Positions 1-5,240 of a DNA stretch of 5,758 nucleotides are shown in pieces; the stretch's first letter is position 1, and each line of letters starts with the position of its first letter. The stretch comes from an uncultured Nitrospina sp. (GTDB lineage: Bacteria > Nitrospinota > Nitrospinia > Nitrospinales > VA-1), in NCBI GenBank assembly GCA_950072225.1, contig CATMOP010000146.1:1-5758 (forward strand). The letters run 5' to 3'. Both the position numbers and the translations under genes were made by a program. The notes under the pieces are model-generated. The model searched no databases and was not told the origin of the DNA. It saw only the letters and a list, made by a program, of their open reading frames with translations.

Positions 1-583
1 TCAGGAAACTGACTATTAAACCCCCGAATGCGCAAGCCCATAGCCCATACAAAACACCGTGATGGATACCGATTATGATTTCACCGGTGATTCCTATAAC
101 AACGCCTATGAGAACACCCAAAAACACGTTTGACAGGATAATCGCTTTGCGAACTCCTTGGGTCCGGCGGGCACCCATAACCTCCATGATGACCACAAAC
201 ATGGGGCAACCGAGAATGAAAGAAGCGAAGAGAATATGCATCTGGGCAGCAAACCAGGTGAGCTTGCGGTTGCTAAAATCCAGGAACGAGAACTCTTCAA
301 ACTCGTGATCTGCGGCGGGCCCAATATCTGTTAAATAGGAAAGATCTTCTTCATCGTCGCTTTCTTCCCCGTCTTCCTCATCTTCCTCTTCGTCCTCTTC
401 GTCCTCTTCATCTTCCTCATCTTCTTGGGCGTATGCCAAGGTCTGAAAACTCAGATTCAAAATGATGGAATTAGAAGAGACAGAGAGAAAAGGGGTTAAA
501 TGCCCCAGCAAATAAATAAAAATCAGGCAGATCAGGGATTTAAAAAAGGTGTTCTTTAAAGAACTTTGAGATTGTTTTATCAT
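1..583 (-). CDS. Cytochrome bd-like oxidase subunit I (CydA-like), N-terminal part, with acidic N-terminal extension; partial
   Basis: Only the first 194 residues are in the window; the frame is open to the left edge. Residues 1-52 look like a long signal or anchor: lysines at 3, 10 and 15, a hydrophobic stretch at about 17-33, and an AYA signal-peptidase-like motif at 50-52. Residues 54-80 are 25/27 Asp or Glu. From about residue 106 hydrophobic segments begin (about 110-136, 147-171, 176 onward). Recalled against E. coli CydA, R106, H116, G125 and E134 keep the spacing of R9, H19 (haem ligand), G28 and E37. The pattern G-V-x-x-G-I-T-x-E (160-168) then G172 matches G66-E74 and G78, with only three residues fewer between. 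CydA family members are membrane quinol oxidases; here it is a bd-like membrane haem protein whose electron donor cannot be judged. CydA normally lacks this extension. The ATG is the only start before the upstream stop and has no clear ribosome site. Confidence 0.65.
   Translation of the reverse strand, partial: MIKQSQSSLKNTFFKSLICLIFIYLLGHLTPFLSVSSNSIILNLSFQTLAYAQEDEEDEEDEEDEEEDEEDGEESDDEEDLSYLTDIGPAADHEFEEFSFLDFSNRKLTWFAAQMHILFASFILGCPMFVVIMEVMGARRTQGVRKAIILSNVFLGVLIGVVIGITGEIIIGIHHGVLYGLWACAFGGLIVSFL
344..424 (-). repeat. Purine-rich low-complexity tract encoding an Asp/Glu run
   Basis: Codons 54-80 of the CydA-like gene are almost all GAA, GAG, GAT or GAC. The coding strand is an imperfect GAGGAAGAT/GAAGAGGAC-type repeat. 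Only G72 and S75 interrupt the acidic run. It lies directly after the AYA motif, so if the signal is cleaved the mature protein would begin with this tract outside the cytoplasm. Simple repeats of this kind can change length by slippage; in-frame multiples of three would be tolerated. This last point is inference. Confidence 0.85.
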
Positions 584-659
584 CGATAAAATGAAAGGCC
601 TGTTTAGAAGGCGATAAGTAGCTGTTCCCCAACTATGGGAAACCTCAATTCTCCAATAT

Positions 660-683
660 TTTTAACCTGTTTTGAGGTTAAAA
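660..683. repeat. Perfect 9-bp inverted repeat with 6-base loop, upstream of the CydA-like gene
   Basis: TTTTAACCT at 660-668 and AGGTTAAAA at 675-683 are exact reverse complements around the loop GTTTTG; a G-T pair can extend the stem by one. No T run follows on either strand, so it is not a standard terminator. It lies 77-100 bases upstream of the CydA-like start codon, which fits either an operator for a dimeric regulator or a leader hairpin. Confidence 0.6.
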
Positions 684-700
684 GGCTTAAAGAAAGTAGA

Positions 701-729
701 GAAATATCATACGGGTTAAGTAAAGTCAA
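701..729 (-). promoter_or_regulatory. Possible promoter of the CydA-like gene
   Basis: TTGACT (729-724) resembles the sigma70 -35 box at five of six positions and is 17 bases from TATTTC (706-701), a weak -10. If used, it would give a leader of about 110 nucleotides containing the 9-bp hairpin at 660-683. No better candidate was seen in the spacer. The call rests on pattern alone. Confidence 0.25.
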
Positions 730-760
730 GGACTTTCAAAACTACTGCTAATAAAAGGTT

Positions 761-783
761 TTTCCTGTTTTATGGGCAGGAAA
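761..783 (-). terminator. Weak terminator-like hairpin after the rlmN operon
   Basis: Read on the minus strand, TTTCCTG (783-777), a 9-base loop and CAGGAAA (767-761) form a 7-bp stem. The following sequence is AACCTTTTATT, a poor U tract. It lies 40 bases past the stop codon of the 66-residue gene, the right place for the operon to end. The stem is short and AT-rich, so it may be inefficient. Confidence 0.4.
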
Positions 784-823
784 TAAGGAGTTTGTAAAGG
801 GGAGAAAAGCAGAAATGAGGGGG

Positions 824-1024
824 TCATTCTGGTGTGGAACTATCCTCGTTTAAATCCAGTGGCATGATGAGCAGAGCAAAACCCATGGATATACTGAATA
901 CAGAGAGCAAACCCACAAATATTTGCGGCCACTCTGACTGAATGGTTTTCACGGACCAGACAAAAAGGAACCCGCCCAGTACCATGAGGGCCAGGCCGCC
1001 GATTCTAATTTTCCAGTTACTCAT
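824..1024 (-). CDS. Small two-helix membrane protein (66 aa), unknown function
   Basis: This 66-residue protein is not recognised. It has a short basic N-terminus (K5, R7), a hydrophobic segment at about 8-25, a short polar loop with W32, a second hydrophobic segment at about 34-55, and an acidic tail (D57, E60, D61, E66). The lysines and arginine are on the N-terminal side or just after helix one, and the tail is acidic. Its ATG lies inside the end of the upstream LAB_N-like gene: the stop of that gene is at 1017-1019, giving an 8-base overlap. Such overlap points to translational coupling and argues that the short frame is a real gene. Only a weak GGA-type ribosome site is visible. By position it could be a partner of the LAB_N-like protein, but nothing in its sequence states a function. 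Confidence 0.75.
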   Translation of the reverse strand: MSNWKIRIGGLALMVLGGFLFVWSVKTIQSEWPQIFVGLLSVFSISMGFALLIMPLDLNEDSSTPE

Positions 1025-1307
1025 TATTAGTTTCCACTGGAGCCAGAGCTTTTTTCTTGCGGTCTATGAGTACCAGGTTGCGAATGTAGATAATCGTTCC
1101 CAGGCTTTGTCCGACAATGAACACGGGGTCCTGCTTGTGGATGGCATAAGCCAAAAGCACCACTGCACCACCTATACTGCAATACCAAAAGGCAAGAGGG
1201 ATGGTGCTTTCTCTTTTTTTTTCGGAAACAACCCACTGGATTATAAAACGGGCGCCAAAAAGGGCTTGCCCTATAAATCCAATGATCAGCCATTGGTTTA
1301 CTGTCAT
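1017..1307 (-). CDS. LAB_N-domain (lipid-A-disaccharide synthase N-terminal-like) small membrane protein, PQ-loop-like
   Basis: The 96-residue protein matches the stand-alone LAB_N family, named for a domain also found at the N-terminus of some LpxB proteins. Visible hallmarks are the G-x-x-x-F-G-x-R-F-x-x-Q-W stretch (13-25), S-E-K at 28-30, IPLAFWY (36-42), and D-P-V-F-I-x-G-Q then Y-I-R-N-L (60-78). Three hydrophobic segments lie at about 5-25, 38-57 and 61-80, followed by a basic then acidic tail. The Q-W plus helix-loop layout resembles PQ-loop/SemiSWEET half-transporters. It lacks the catalytic LpxB region, so it is not a lipid A disaccharide synthase itself. The ATG directly follows the TAA of the glycosyltransferase gene, and a strong AGGAGG site (1318-1313) lies inside that gene's last codons with 5-base spacing. 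A role in moving or presenting a lipid-linked sugar is inference. Confidence 0.88.
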   Translation of the reverse strand: MTVNQWLIIGFIGQALFGARFIIQWVVSEKKRESTIPLAFWYCSIGGAVVLLAYAIHKQDPVFIVGQSLGTIIYIRNLVLIDRKKKALAPVETNNE

Positions 1308-2024
1308 TTAATCCTCCTTGATAATATCATAGTTGATCTGTCGCTTTTTCATCCAGCGGATGGCCATTAAGTCCAGGAAGGAAGAAAACAGGCGGTTGCG
1401 AATGTTGTATTTTGATTCCCCATGAAGCCGGGGATGGTGACTGACTTTGACCTGGGTGACCCGGAACCCTTCCATTTTCATTAAGGTAGGAAAAAACCGA
1501 TGCATTCCTTTGAAGAACTTTACCTTATCGAAGCACTCTCGGCGAAATGCTTTCAGGGAGCAACCGGTATCAGCAATTTCCTCTTCGCTCAATTTATTCC
1601 GCACAGCATTGCCAATAATTGAGGAAACCCTTTTGATCCACGGATCATTCCTTTTATGGCGCCAGCCGCAGACCACATCATAGTCCTGCATCTTTTCCAG
1701 AAGAAGAGGAATGTCGGCAGGGTTGTTCTGCAAATCGGCATCGAGGGTAACAATAATTTGCCCCCGTGCCGCTTTGAACCCAGCCGAGAATGCCGCGGAT
1801 TGCCCATGGTTGTGGCCGAATTGGATAAGCCTGATGCGTGGATTGTGCTTCTGCAAAGATTCGATCAAATGAGCGCTTCCATCGACACTTCCATCATCAA
1901 TAAGAATAATTTCGTAACTCAGGTTCAGTTTTGATAGTTCTGCCTCCAGCTTGTCCTCAAGGGGAATCAGGTTGTCCCGTTCATTGTATAAAGGAATAAC
2001 AATAGACAACTCAGGATTATTCAT
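1308..2024 (-). CDS. Family 2 glycosyltransferase, DPM1-like (polyprenyl-phosphate sugar transferase type)
   Basis: The 238-residue protein has the complete GT-A core: IVIPLYNE (8-15), the nucleotide-binding D43-D44-G-S, the metal-binding DADLQ (95-99), GCSLKAFR (154-161) and a basic H-H-P-R-x-H-G-x-S-K-Y stretch (196-206). This layout is that of DPM1-like and ArnC/GtrB-related enzymes, which move a sugar from a nucleotide donor to polyprenyl phosphate at the cytoplasmic face of the membrane. The sugar cannot be read from the sequence. Unlike GtrB or ArnC there are no C-terminal membrane helices; the protein ends in a basic segment (K226-K227-R228) and should be soluble or peripheral. The LAB_N-like membrane protein, encoded with no gap, could anchor it or serve its product. 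rlmN ends 24 bases upstream. No good ribosome site precedes the ATG, but no other in-frame start lies between it and the end of rlmN. Confidence 0.92.
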   Translation of the reverse strand: MNNPELSIVIPLYNERDNLIPLEDKLEAELSKLNLSYEIILIDDGSVDGSAHLIESLQKHNPRIRLIQFGHNHGQSAAFSAGFKAARGQIIVTLDADLQNNPADIPLLLEKMQDYDVVCGWRHKRNDPWIKRVSSIIGNAVRNKLSEEEIADTGCSLKAFRRECFDKVKFFKGMHRFFPTLMKMEGFRVTQVKVSHHPRLHGESKYNIRNRLFSSFLDLMAIRWMKKRQINYDIIKED

Positions 2025-2048
2025 GAATGTTATGGAAAGGGTGTTGGT

Positions 2049-3167
2049 TTAATTGCTTACTGGGTCCAGCGCGTTATGCTCATCATTTGCCTTCATGCCC
2101 CGAAGGGGTATCACGCTGGCAGATTGTGCCGCAAGTTGTCCACAGGCACCGAGTATGTCTGTTGCCCGGTTTTGCCTAATGAATGCAGAAAAATTCTTTT
2201 CGATCAAATAATTTTGAAAATTCAAAACTCTCTCTTCGGAGGGAGGTCTGAATTCAGAGGAGTCAAAAGAATTAAAAGGAATCAGGTTGATCTTACAGGG
2301 AACATCTTTCAACCATTTTGCCAGTCTGCGGGCATCTTCATCCGAATCATTGATGTCTGCAAGCAGGACATATTCTATAGTGTGCCTCCTCTGTGGTTTT
2401 AAAGGATATTTTTTGAGGCAATCCATCAGCACCTCAATGGGGTATTTTTTATTTATCGGCATCAACCTGTCACGCGTGGCATTGTCGGAAGCGTTGAGGG
2501 AAATAGCCAGGTTTATTGCCAGATTTTCCTCTTGAAAAGCTTTCATTTTGTCAACCAGTCCTGAGGTGGAAACGGTTATTTTTCTTGTTGAGATCTTCAT
2601 AGCCTCCGGGGAGGTCATGAGACGCAAAGCATCCACAACCGGTCCATAATTATCCAAGGGTTCGCCCATCCCCATAAAAACGATATTGGTGATTTGGTAT
2701 TCCTGTTCTTGGTTGATGGCGAGGTGCTGACCGATAATTTCACCTGCTGTCAAATTTCGTTTCAGTCCCAGGCTGGCTGTTAAACAGAACGTACAATTCA
2801 AACGGCACCCCACTTGTGTAGAAAGGCATAAAGTGTTTCTGGAATCTGATGGCATCCAGACACTTTCAACAACCGCGCCATCGTCCAATTCAAATAAATA
2901 TTTAATTGACCCGTCCTTTGAATGGGTTCGACTTTGAATTTTTGGAAGGGCAAAATAAAAATTCTCTGCCAAACGGGAACGCAAAGATTTTGAAAGATTG
3001 GTCATCTCATTAAAGTCCCTGCAATGATAATGATAGACCCAGGTGAATACCTGATGCACTCGATAGGGCTGCTCTTTCCATTCAGAAAATAGTTTTTTGA
3101 GTTGGAGTTCGGTGGTCCCAAAGAAGTTTTGTGCTGGGGTCGACATGTCAGGGGTTTTCATCATCAT
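2049..3167 (-). CDS. rlmN: Dual-specificity RNA methyltransferase RlmN (radical SAM)
   Basis: RlmN methylates C2 of an adenine in 23S rRNA (A2503 in E. coli) and A37 of some tRNAs, using two S-adenosylmethionines through a methyl-cysteine intermediate. The 372-residue length is normal for the family. C121, C125 and C128 form the CxxxCxxC motif for the 4Fe-4S cluster. C114 and C342 match the two extra catalytic cysteines (C118 and C355 in E. coli), the latter in the A-C-G-Q-L motif (341-345). GMGEP (166-170) is the SAM-binding motif. All key residues are present, so the enzyme should be active; the paired cysteines separate it from Cfr only by overall similarity, and RlmN is much more likely. 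Translation could begin at any of three tandem ATG codons (3167-3159) or at M8; no ribosome site decides between them. It is the first gene of the minus-strand operon. Confidence 0.96.
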   Translation of the reverse strand: MMMKTPDMSTPAQNFFGTTELQLKKLFSEWKEQPYRVHQVFTWVYHYHCRDFNEMTNLSKSLRSRLAENFYFALPKIQSRTHSKDGSIKYLFELDDGAVVESVWMPSDSRNTLCLSTQVGCRLNCTFCLTASLGLKRNLTAGEIIGQHLAINQEQEYQITNIVFMGMGEPLDNYGPVVDALRLMTSPEAMKISTRKITVSTSGLVDKMKAFQEENLAINLAISLNASDNATRDRLMPINKKYPIEVLMDCLKKYPLKPQRRHTIEYVLLADINDSDEDARRLAKWLKDVPCKINLIPFNSFDSSEFRPPSEERVLNFQNYLIEKNFSAFIRQNRATDILGACGQLAAQSASVIPLRGMKANDEHNALDPVSN

Positions 3168-3422
3168 GCAAACAGGAAAAGCTTCAAAAATTCAAGTAAT
3201 TTTAGATTGTAGGGGAAATATTTGCCGGGCCAAAGCCCATGACCAATCTCAATAAGTACAATATAACTCATTGAAAAATAATAAACTATAAAATTTAGAA
3301 ATTCTGGTAGATTTTTCCCGGTTGCAACCACCTGCAAAAGAGGATATTTTTATAGCTACTTGATATTTAAAGAGTCATCAATATTTCAGGGTTTGGCACA
3401 GAACCTGAATACAGGGAATCTT
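3168..3422. other. Divergent promoter region between rlmN and the J-domain gene
   Basis: The spacer is AT-rich and drives two genes away from each other. On the plus strand, TTGCAA (3322-3327) and TATTTT (3345-3350) are 17 bases apart and could be the J-domain promoter. The -35 overlaps a perfect 10-bp palindrome, GGTTGCAACC (3320-3329). A GGGC/GCCC hairpin with a CAAA loop lies at 3227-3238. No convincing promoter for rlmN was found, although the AT-rich stretch 3248-3300 is the likely place. Confidence 0.5.
3322..3350 (+). promoter_or_regulatory. Possible promoter of the J-domain gene
   Basis: TTGCAA, 17 bases, then TATTTT gives four of six matches at each sigma70 box. Transcription would begin near 3357, leaving a leader of about 65 nucleotides before the ATG at 3423 and making a TTG start at 3360 unlikely. 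Pattern only. Confidence 0.3.
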
Positions 3423-4205
3423 ATGCAAATTGTTGAATGTTTTAAAATCCTAAACGTGTCCCCCGGAGAAGATTGGCGGACGGTGCGTAAATCCTATCAT
3501 TCCCTGGCCAAACAATTTCATCCGGATATCAATCCGGAAAAAAGGTCCGATGACACCCGACTGAAAGAAATCAACCAAGCTTTCGAATATCTGGAAACCC
3601 ATTATAAAGCCGCCCATAATGTTCTGCCAGACCAACGGGGGGCTTTTACTCCAAAGAGAAACCCTGATATATGGGGTAGCCTGTTCGATAGTCTGAGGGA
3701 TAATTCTGCCGTACAACGGGTATTCCGTTCAGGGTTAAGTTTTCTGGTTGAACTGGATACCAAAATCTTCCAGTTGGATATTCAAAAAGACATAAAAATA
3801 TCAGAATCAATCCTGCAAAAAGGTGCCAGCCTTCATTTGAAATCGGGTAAAGAGCGTTTTGAAATAAAAGTTCCTTCTGGGGACTGGAATCAGATGTCCC
3901 TTAGAATACCGGGCAAGGGGGAAGGGAGTTTGTTTTCCAAAAGGCGTGGGGACCTTGTATTGAATCTTAGTGTGCCTATTCAGAAAATCGCAAAACCCGA
4001 GAATCCCCGCTTTTTTTATGAAGTAAAAATCTTGCGTGATCAAATTACCAGTGGAAAGGTAATGACTTTGAATTCTTCAGAGGGTCCCATTAAGTTCATT
4101 CTTCCTCGAAATACCCATGATGGCCAGAGTTTTACTCTTCAGTCTCGGAGAGAGGGGACGGGCGAAGCTGAAACTCTTCATATTCTCACTGTACGTCTGA
4201 ATTGA
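3423..4205 (+). CDS. J-domain co-chaperone with DnaJ C-terminal domains (CbpA-like, no zinc finger)
   Basis: The 260-residue protein begins with a J domain (about 5-60): F-K-I-L-N-V-S, then Y25 and L28-A-K, the invariant HPD at 33-35, and K-E-I-N-Q-A-F at 48-54. HPD stimulates the ATPase of Hsp70/DnaK, so DnaK is the expected partner. There is no cysteine-rich zinc finger and no glycine-rich linker. Two weak DnaJ C-terminal beta domains follow: about 121-186, ending in G-K-G-E-G and R-R-G-D-L-V-L, and about 198-260, with F-I-L-P-R-N-T-x-D-G-Q. These bind client proteins and usually dimerise. The layout is that of a class B co-chaperone such as CbpA, but shorter and more divergent. ATG at 3423 is chosen because AGGGA (3413-3417) precedes it by 5 bases and the J domain starts at once; the frame is open upstream to a TTG at 3360. 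It stands alone, so the client is unknown. Confidence 0.85.
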   Translation: MQIVECFKILNVSPGEDWRTVRKSYHSLAKQFHPDINPEKRSDDTRLKEINQAFEYLETHYKAAHNVLPDQRGAFTPKRNPDIWGSLFDSLRDNSAVQRVFRSGLSFLVELDTKIFQLDIQKDIKISESILQKGASLHLKSGKERFEIKVPSGDWNQMSLRIPGKGEGSLFSKRRGDLVLNLSVPIQKIAKPENPRFFYEVKILRDQITSGKVMTLNSSEGPIKFILPRNTHDGQSFTLQSRREGTGEAETLHILTVRLN

Positions 4206-4207
4206 AT

Positions 4208-4249
4208 CCCACCAGTGGGTTTAATTTCCCGTGGCTTTCCACATTTTTT
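4208..4249 (+). terminator. Terminator-like double hairpin after the J-domain gene
   Basis: CCCA/TGGG with a CCAG loop (4208-4219) is followed by TTTAATTT. Then GTGG/CCAC with a CTTT loop (4231-4242) is followed by A and six T (4244-4249). The second hairpin plus T run is the better intrinsic terminator, though its stem is only 4 bp. The CCAC and GTGG segments of the two hairpins can also pair with each other. The position just after the stop codon supports the call. Confidence 0.5.
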
Positions 4250-4266
4250 AAAATAACGTTTTATTA

Positions 4267-4397
4267 GGAGGACACCCTCACACTCGGCGTGGGAACAATA
4301 AGCAATGGCTGGTAGAGCCGAGTGAACGTTTGCTCGCTTTAAAGCCATTACTCACGCCAGCGGAGGCTCTCCGCGTCCGCTTGCGGCGGGGTTGTTC
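4267..4397. repeat. GC-rich, multiply self-complementary non-coding element (repeat or structured RNA)
   Basis: The stretch between two convergent genes is richer in GC than its AT-rich flanks and has no reading frame worth calling. Exact complementary pairs are CACTCGGC (4281-4288) with GCCGAGTG (4317-4324), GGCGTG (4286-4291) with CACGCC (4353-4358), AATGGCT (4304-4310) with AGCCATT (4343-4349), GCGGAG (4360-4365) with CTCCGC (4369-4374), CCGC (4377-4380) with GCGG (4383-4386), and GAGG (4268-4271) with CCTC (4276-4279). GAACAA (4293-4298) and TTGTTC (4392-4397) are reverse complements towards the two ends. The first two pairs share bases and exclude each other. It could be an intergenic palindromic repeat, a small mobile element remnant, or a structured RNA. 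Strand is unknown because most of these stems form on either strand. Confidence 0.6.
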
Positions 4398-4407
4398 ATT
4401 TATTTTA

Positions 4408-5184
4408 TCATGCAAAAGTTTTCAGCATATACACCATGATTCCGGTGCTTAACAAGGATATAACCAATGTACATGCCACCAAGCTTAACAAAGGCGCAGG
4501 GGGAGGAAGGTTAATGTTTTTCTTCAACCAAATGCTTCCCAAACCCAAAGCCAATAGAGCCAACCCTAAACAAGCCCAAGTGGATTGAGCGATGAAACTG
4601 GTGAACACCACATCTGCATCCATGTTGCCAAGAAGGGCGACCGACCAACCTAAAGGCGGCAAACACAAGATATAGGCCCAAAGTGCTGGATTGTTTTCCT
4701 GGGATTGGTATCGGGAATAAAAACGTAATCCGAGATAACCCATTCCCGCAATTAAAATCCAGGCGATCAATTCATTTATATCCTTTTTGCGTTTTTCATC
4801 GCGGATATGTCTAAATGCTCCTAGGACATATTTGGAAACTTCGTCTGCCTCCATTTCATAAAACCCGCCTTGGTCGGTGTCAAAAGCAAATACCCGAGCG
4901 GTGGTCGATTCCGCAGGCAGGGAAATTGCCCTGTATTTATCCTTTCCCGCAGATTCTATTTCAAGGTAGACGATGCCAGAATGATATTTGAGATTGTATT
5001 TTTCCATTTCCGAGAAGCGGGTGGCATATCTTTTGTTTTCCTGATAAAACTTTTCCTGAATTTCTATCAGGTCAAGAAGTGCCTGTCTGGCCTGCACATC
5101 GGCATCCACCTCGAAAATAGGGCCGCATGAGTTGAGAAAAACGAGAAAAAAAGAATAGGTGAAAAATCGGATAAGTGATTTCAT
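4408..5184 (-). CDS. Predicted lipoprotein with pilin-like periplasmic domain and four membrane helices, unknown function
   Basis: This 258-residue protein is not recognised. Residues 1-20 look like a lipoprotein signal: K2 and R6, a hydrophobic core, and L-N-S-C with C20 as the lipid site. Residues about 30-118 form a soluble domain whose start, with Q-A-L-L-D-L, Q-E-K-F-Y and N-K-R-Y-A-T (34-54), resembles the helix and first strands of type IV pilin-like domains; no prepilin peptidase motif is present. A charged segment (127-135) leads to four hydrophobic helices at about 137-156, 167-186, 195-220 and 232-255. Basic residues after helices one and three (R154-R158, K221-K222) suit a periplasmic soluble domain by the positive-inside rule. 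The frame is open upstream to a GTG at 5250, but the lipobox and the promoter at 5241-5269 favour ATG 5184. No strong ribosome site is seen. An inner-membrane sensor or assembly factor is conceivable, but unsupported. Confidence 0.8.
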   Translation of the reverse strand: MKSLIRFFTYSFFLVFLNSCGPIFEVDADVQARQALLDLIEIQEKFYQENKRYATRFSEMEKYNLKYHSGIVYLEIESAGKDKYRAISLPAESTTARVFAFDTDQGGFYEMEADEVSKYVLGAFRHIRDEKRKKDINELIAWILIAGMGYLGLRFYSRYQSQENNPALWAYILCLPPLGWSVALLGNMDADVVFTSFIAQSTWACLGLALLALGLGSIWLKKNINLPPPAPLLSLVACTLVISLLSTGIMVYMLKTFA

Positions 5185-5196
5185 CAGTTTAAACTG
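5185..5196. promoter_or_regulatory. Perfect 12-bp palindrome next to the lipobox gene start codon
   Basis: CAGTTTAAACTG is its own reverse complement and ends one base before the ATG (5184-5182) of the minus-strand gene. It occupies the place where a ribosome site would be and is also close to the plus-strand TATAAT. It could be an operator. If translation began at the upstream GTG it would simply encode Q-F-K-L. Confidence 0.4.
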
Positions 5197-5240
5197 GCAA
5201 ACAATGGACATAGAGGTATCGGTATAATGGAAAAGGTCAA

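Larger units (their letters stand above)
584..823. other. 240-bp non-coding spacer with several small inverted repeats
   Basis: No credible gene is seen here. The spacer lies downstream of the four-gene minus-strand operon and upstream of the CydA-like gene. It contains a 9-bp inverted repeat (660-683), a 6-bp triloop hairpin AAAGTC/GACTTT (722-736), a 5-bp TTCCC/GGGAA hairpin (625-641) and the terminator-like hairpin at 761-783. On the minus strand, TTGACT at 729-724 followed after 17 bases by TATTTC at 706-701 could be a promoter for the CydA-like gene. The -35 is good and the -10 poor; TATGAT at 711-706 is a better -10 but is too close (12 bases). Confidence 0.6.

Noticed and set aside
942..1370. 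142-codon plus-strand open frame opposite the LAB_N and 66-aa genes
   Set aside because: It is antisense to three well-supported, overlapping genes, has no ribosome site, and its translation has no recognisable domain.
3360..3422. Upstream in-frame TTG start for the J-domain gene, adding 21 residues
   Set aside because: No ribosome site at proper spacing, and the added residues precede the J domain without known function. ATG 3423 has AGGGA at 5-base spacing.
4266..4271. Strong AGGAGG ribosome-site-like sequence
   Set aside because: No start codon with a useful frame follows at suitable distance; the nearest GTG (4289-4291) is too far and its frame soon stops. It is part of the GAGG/CCTC hairpin of the intergenic element.
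4302..4345. tRNA-like D-arm sequence (CTGGTAGAGC) followed by a small stem
   Set aside because: There is no T-arm GTTCRA motif, no 7-bp acceptor stem and no proper 7-base anticodon loop. The likeness is limited to about ten bases.
4267..4397. Integron attC site
   Set aside because: The flanks do not show the paired RYYYAAC/GTTRRRY core sites in the right places, and no integrase or cassette genes are present.
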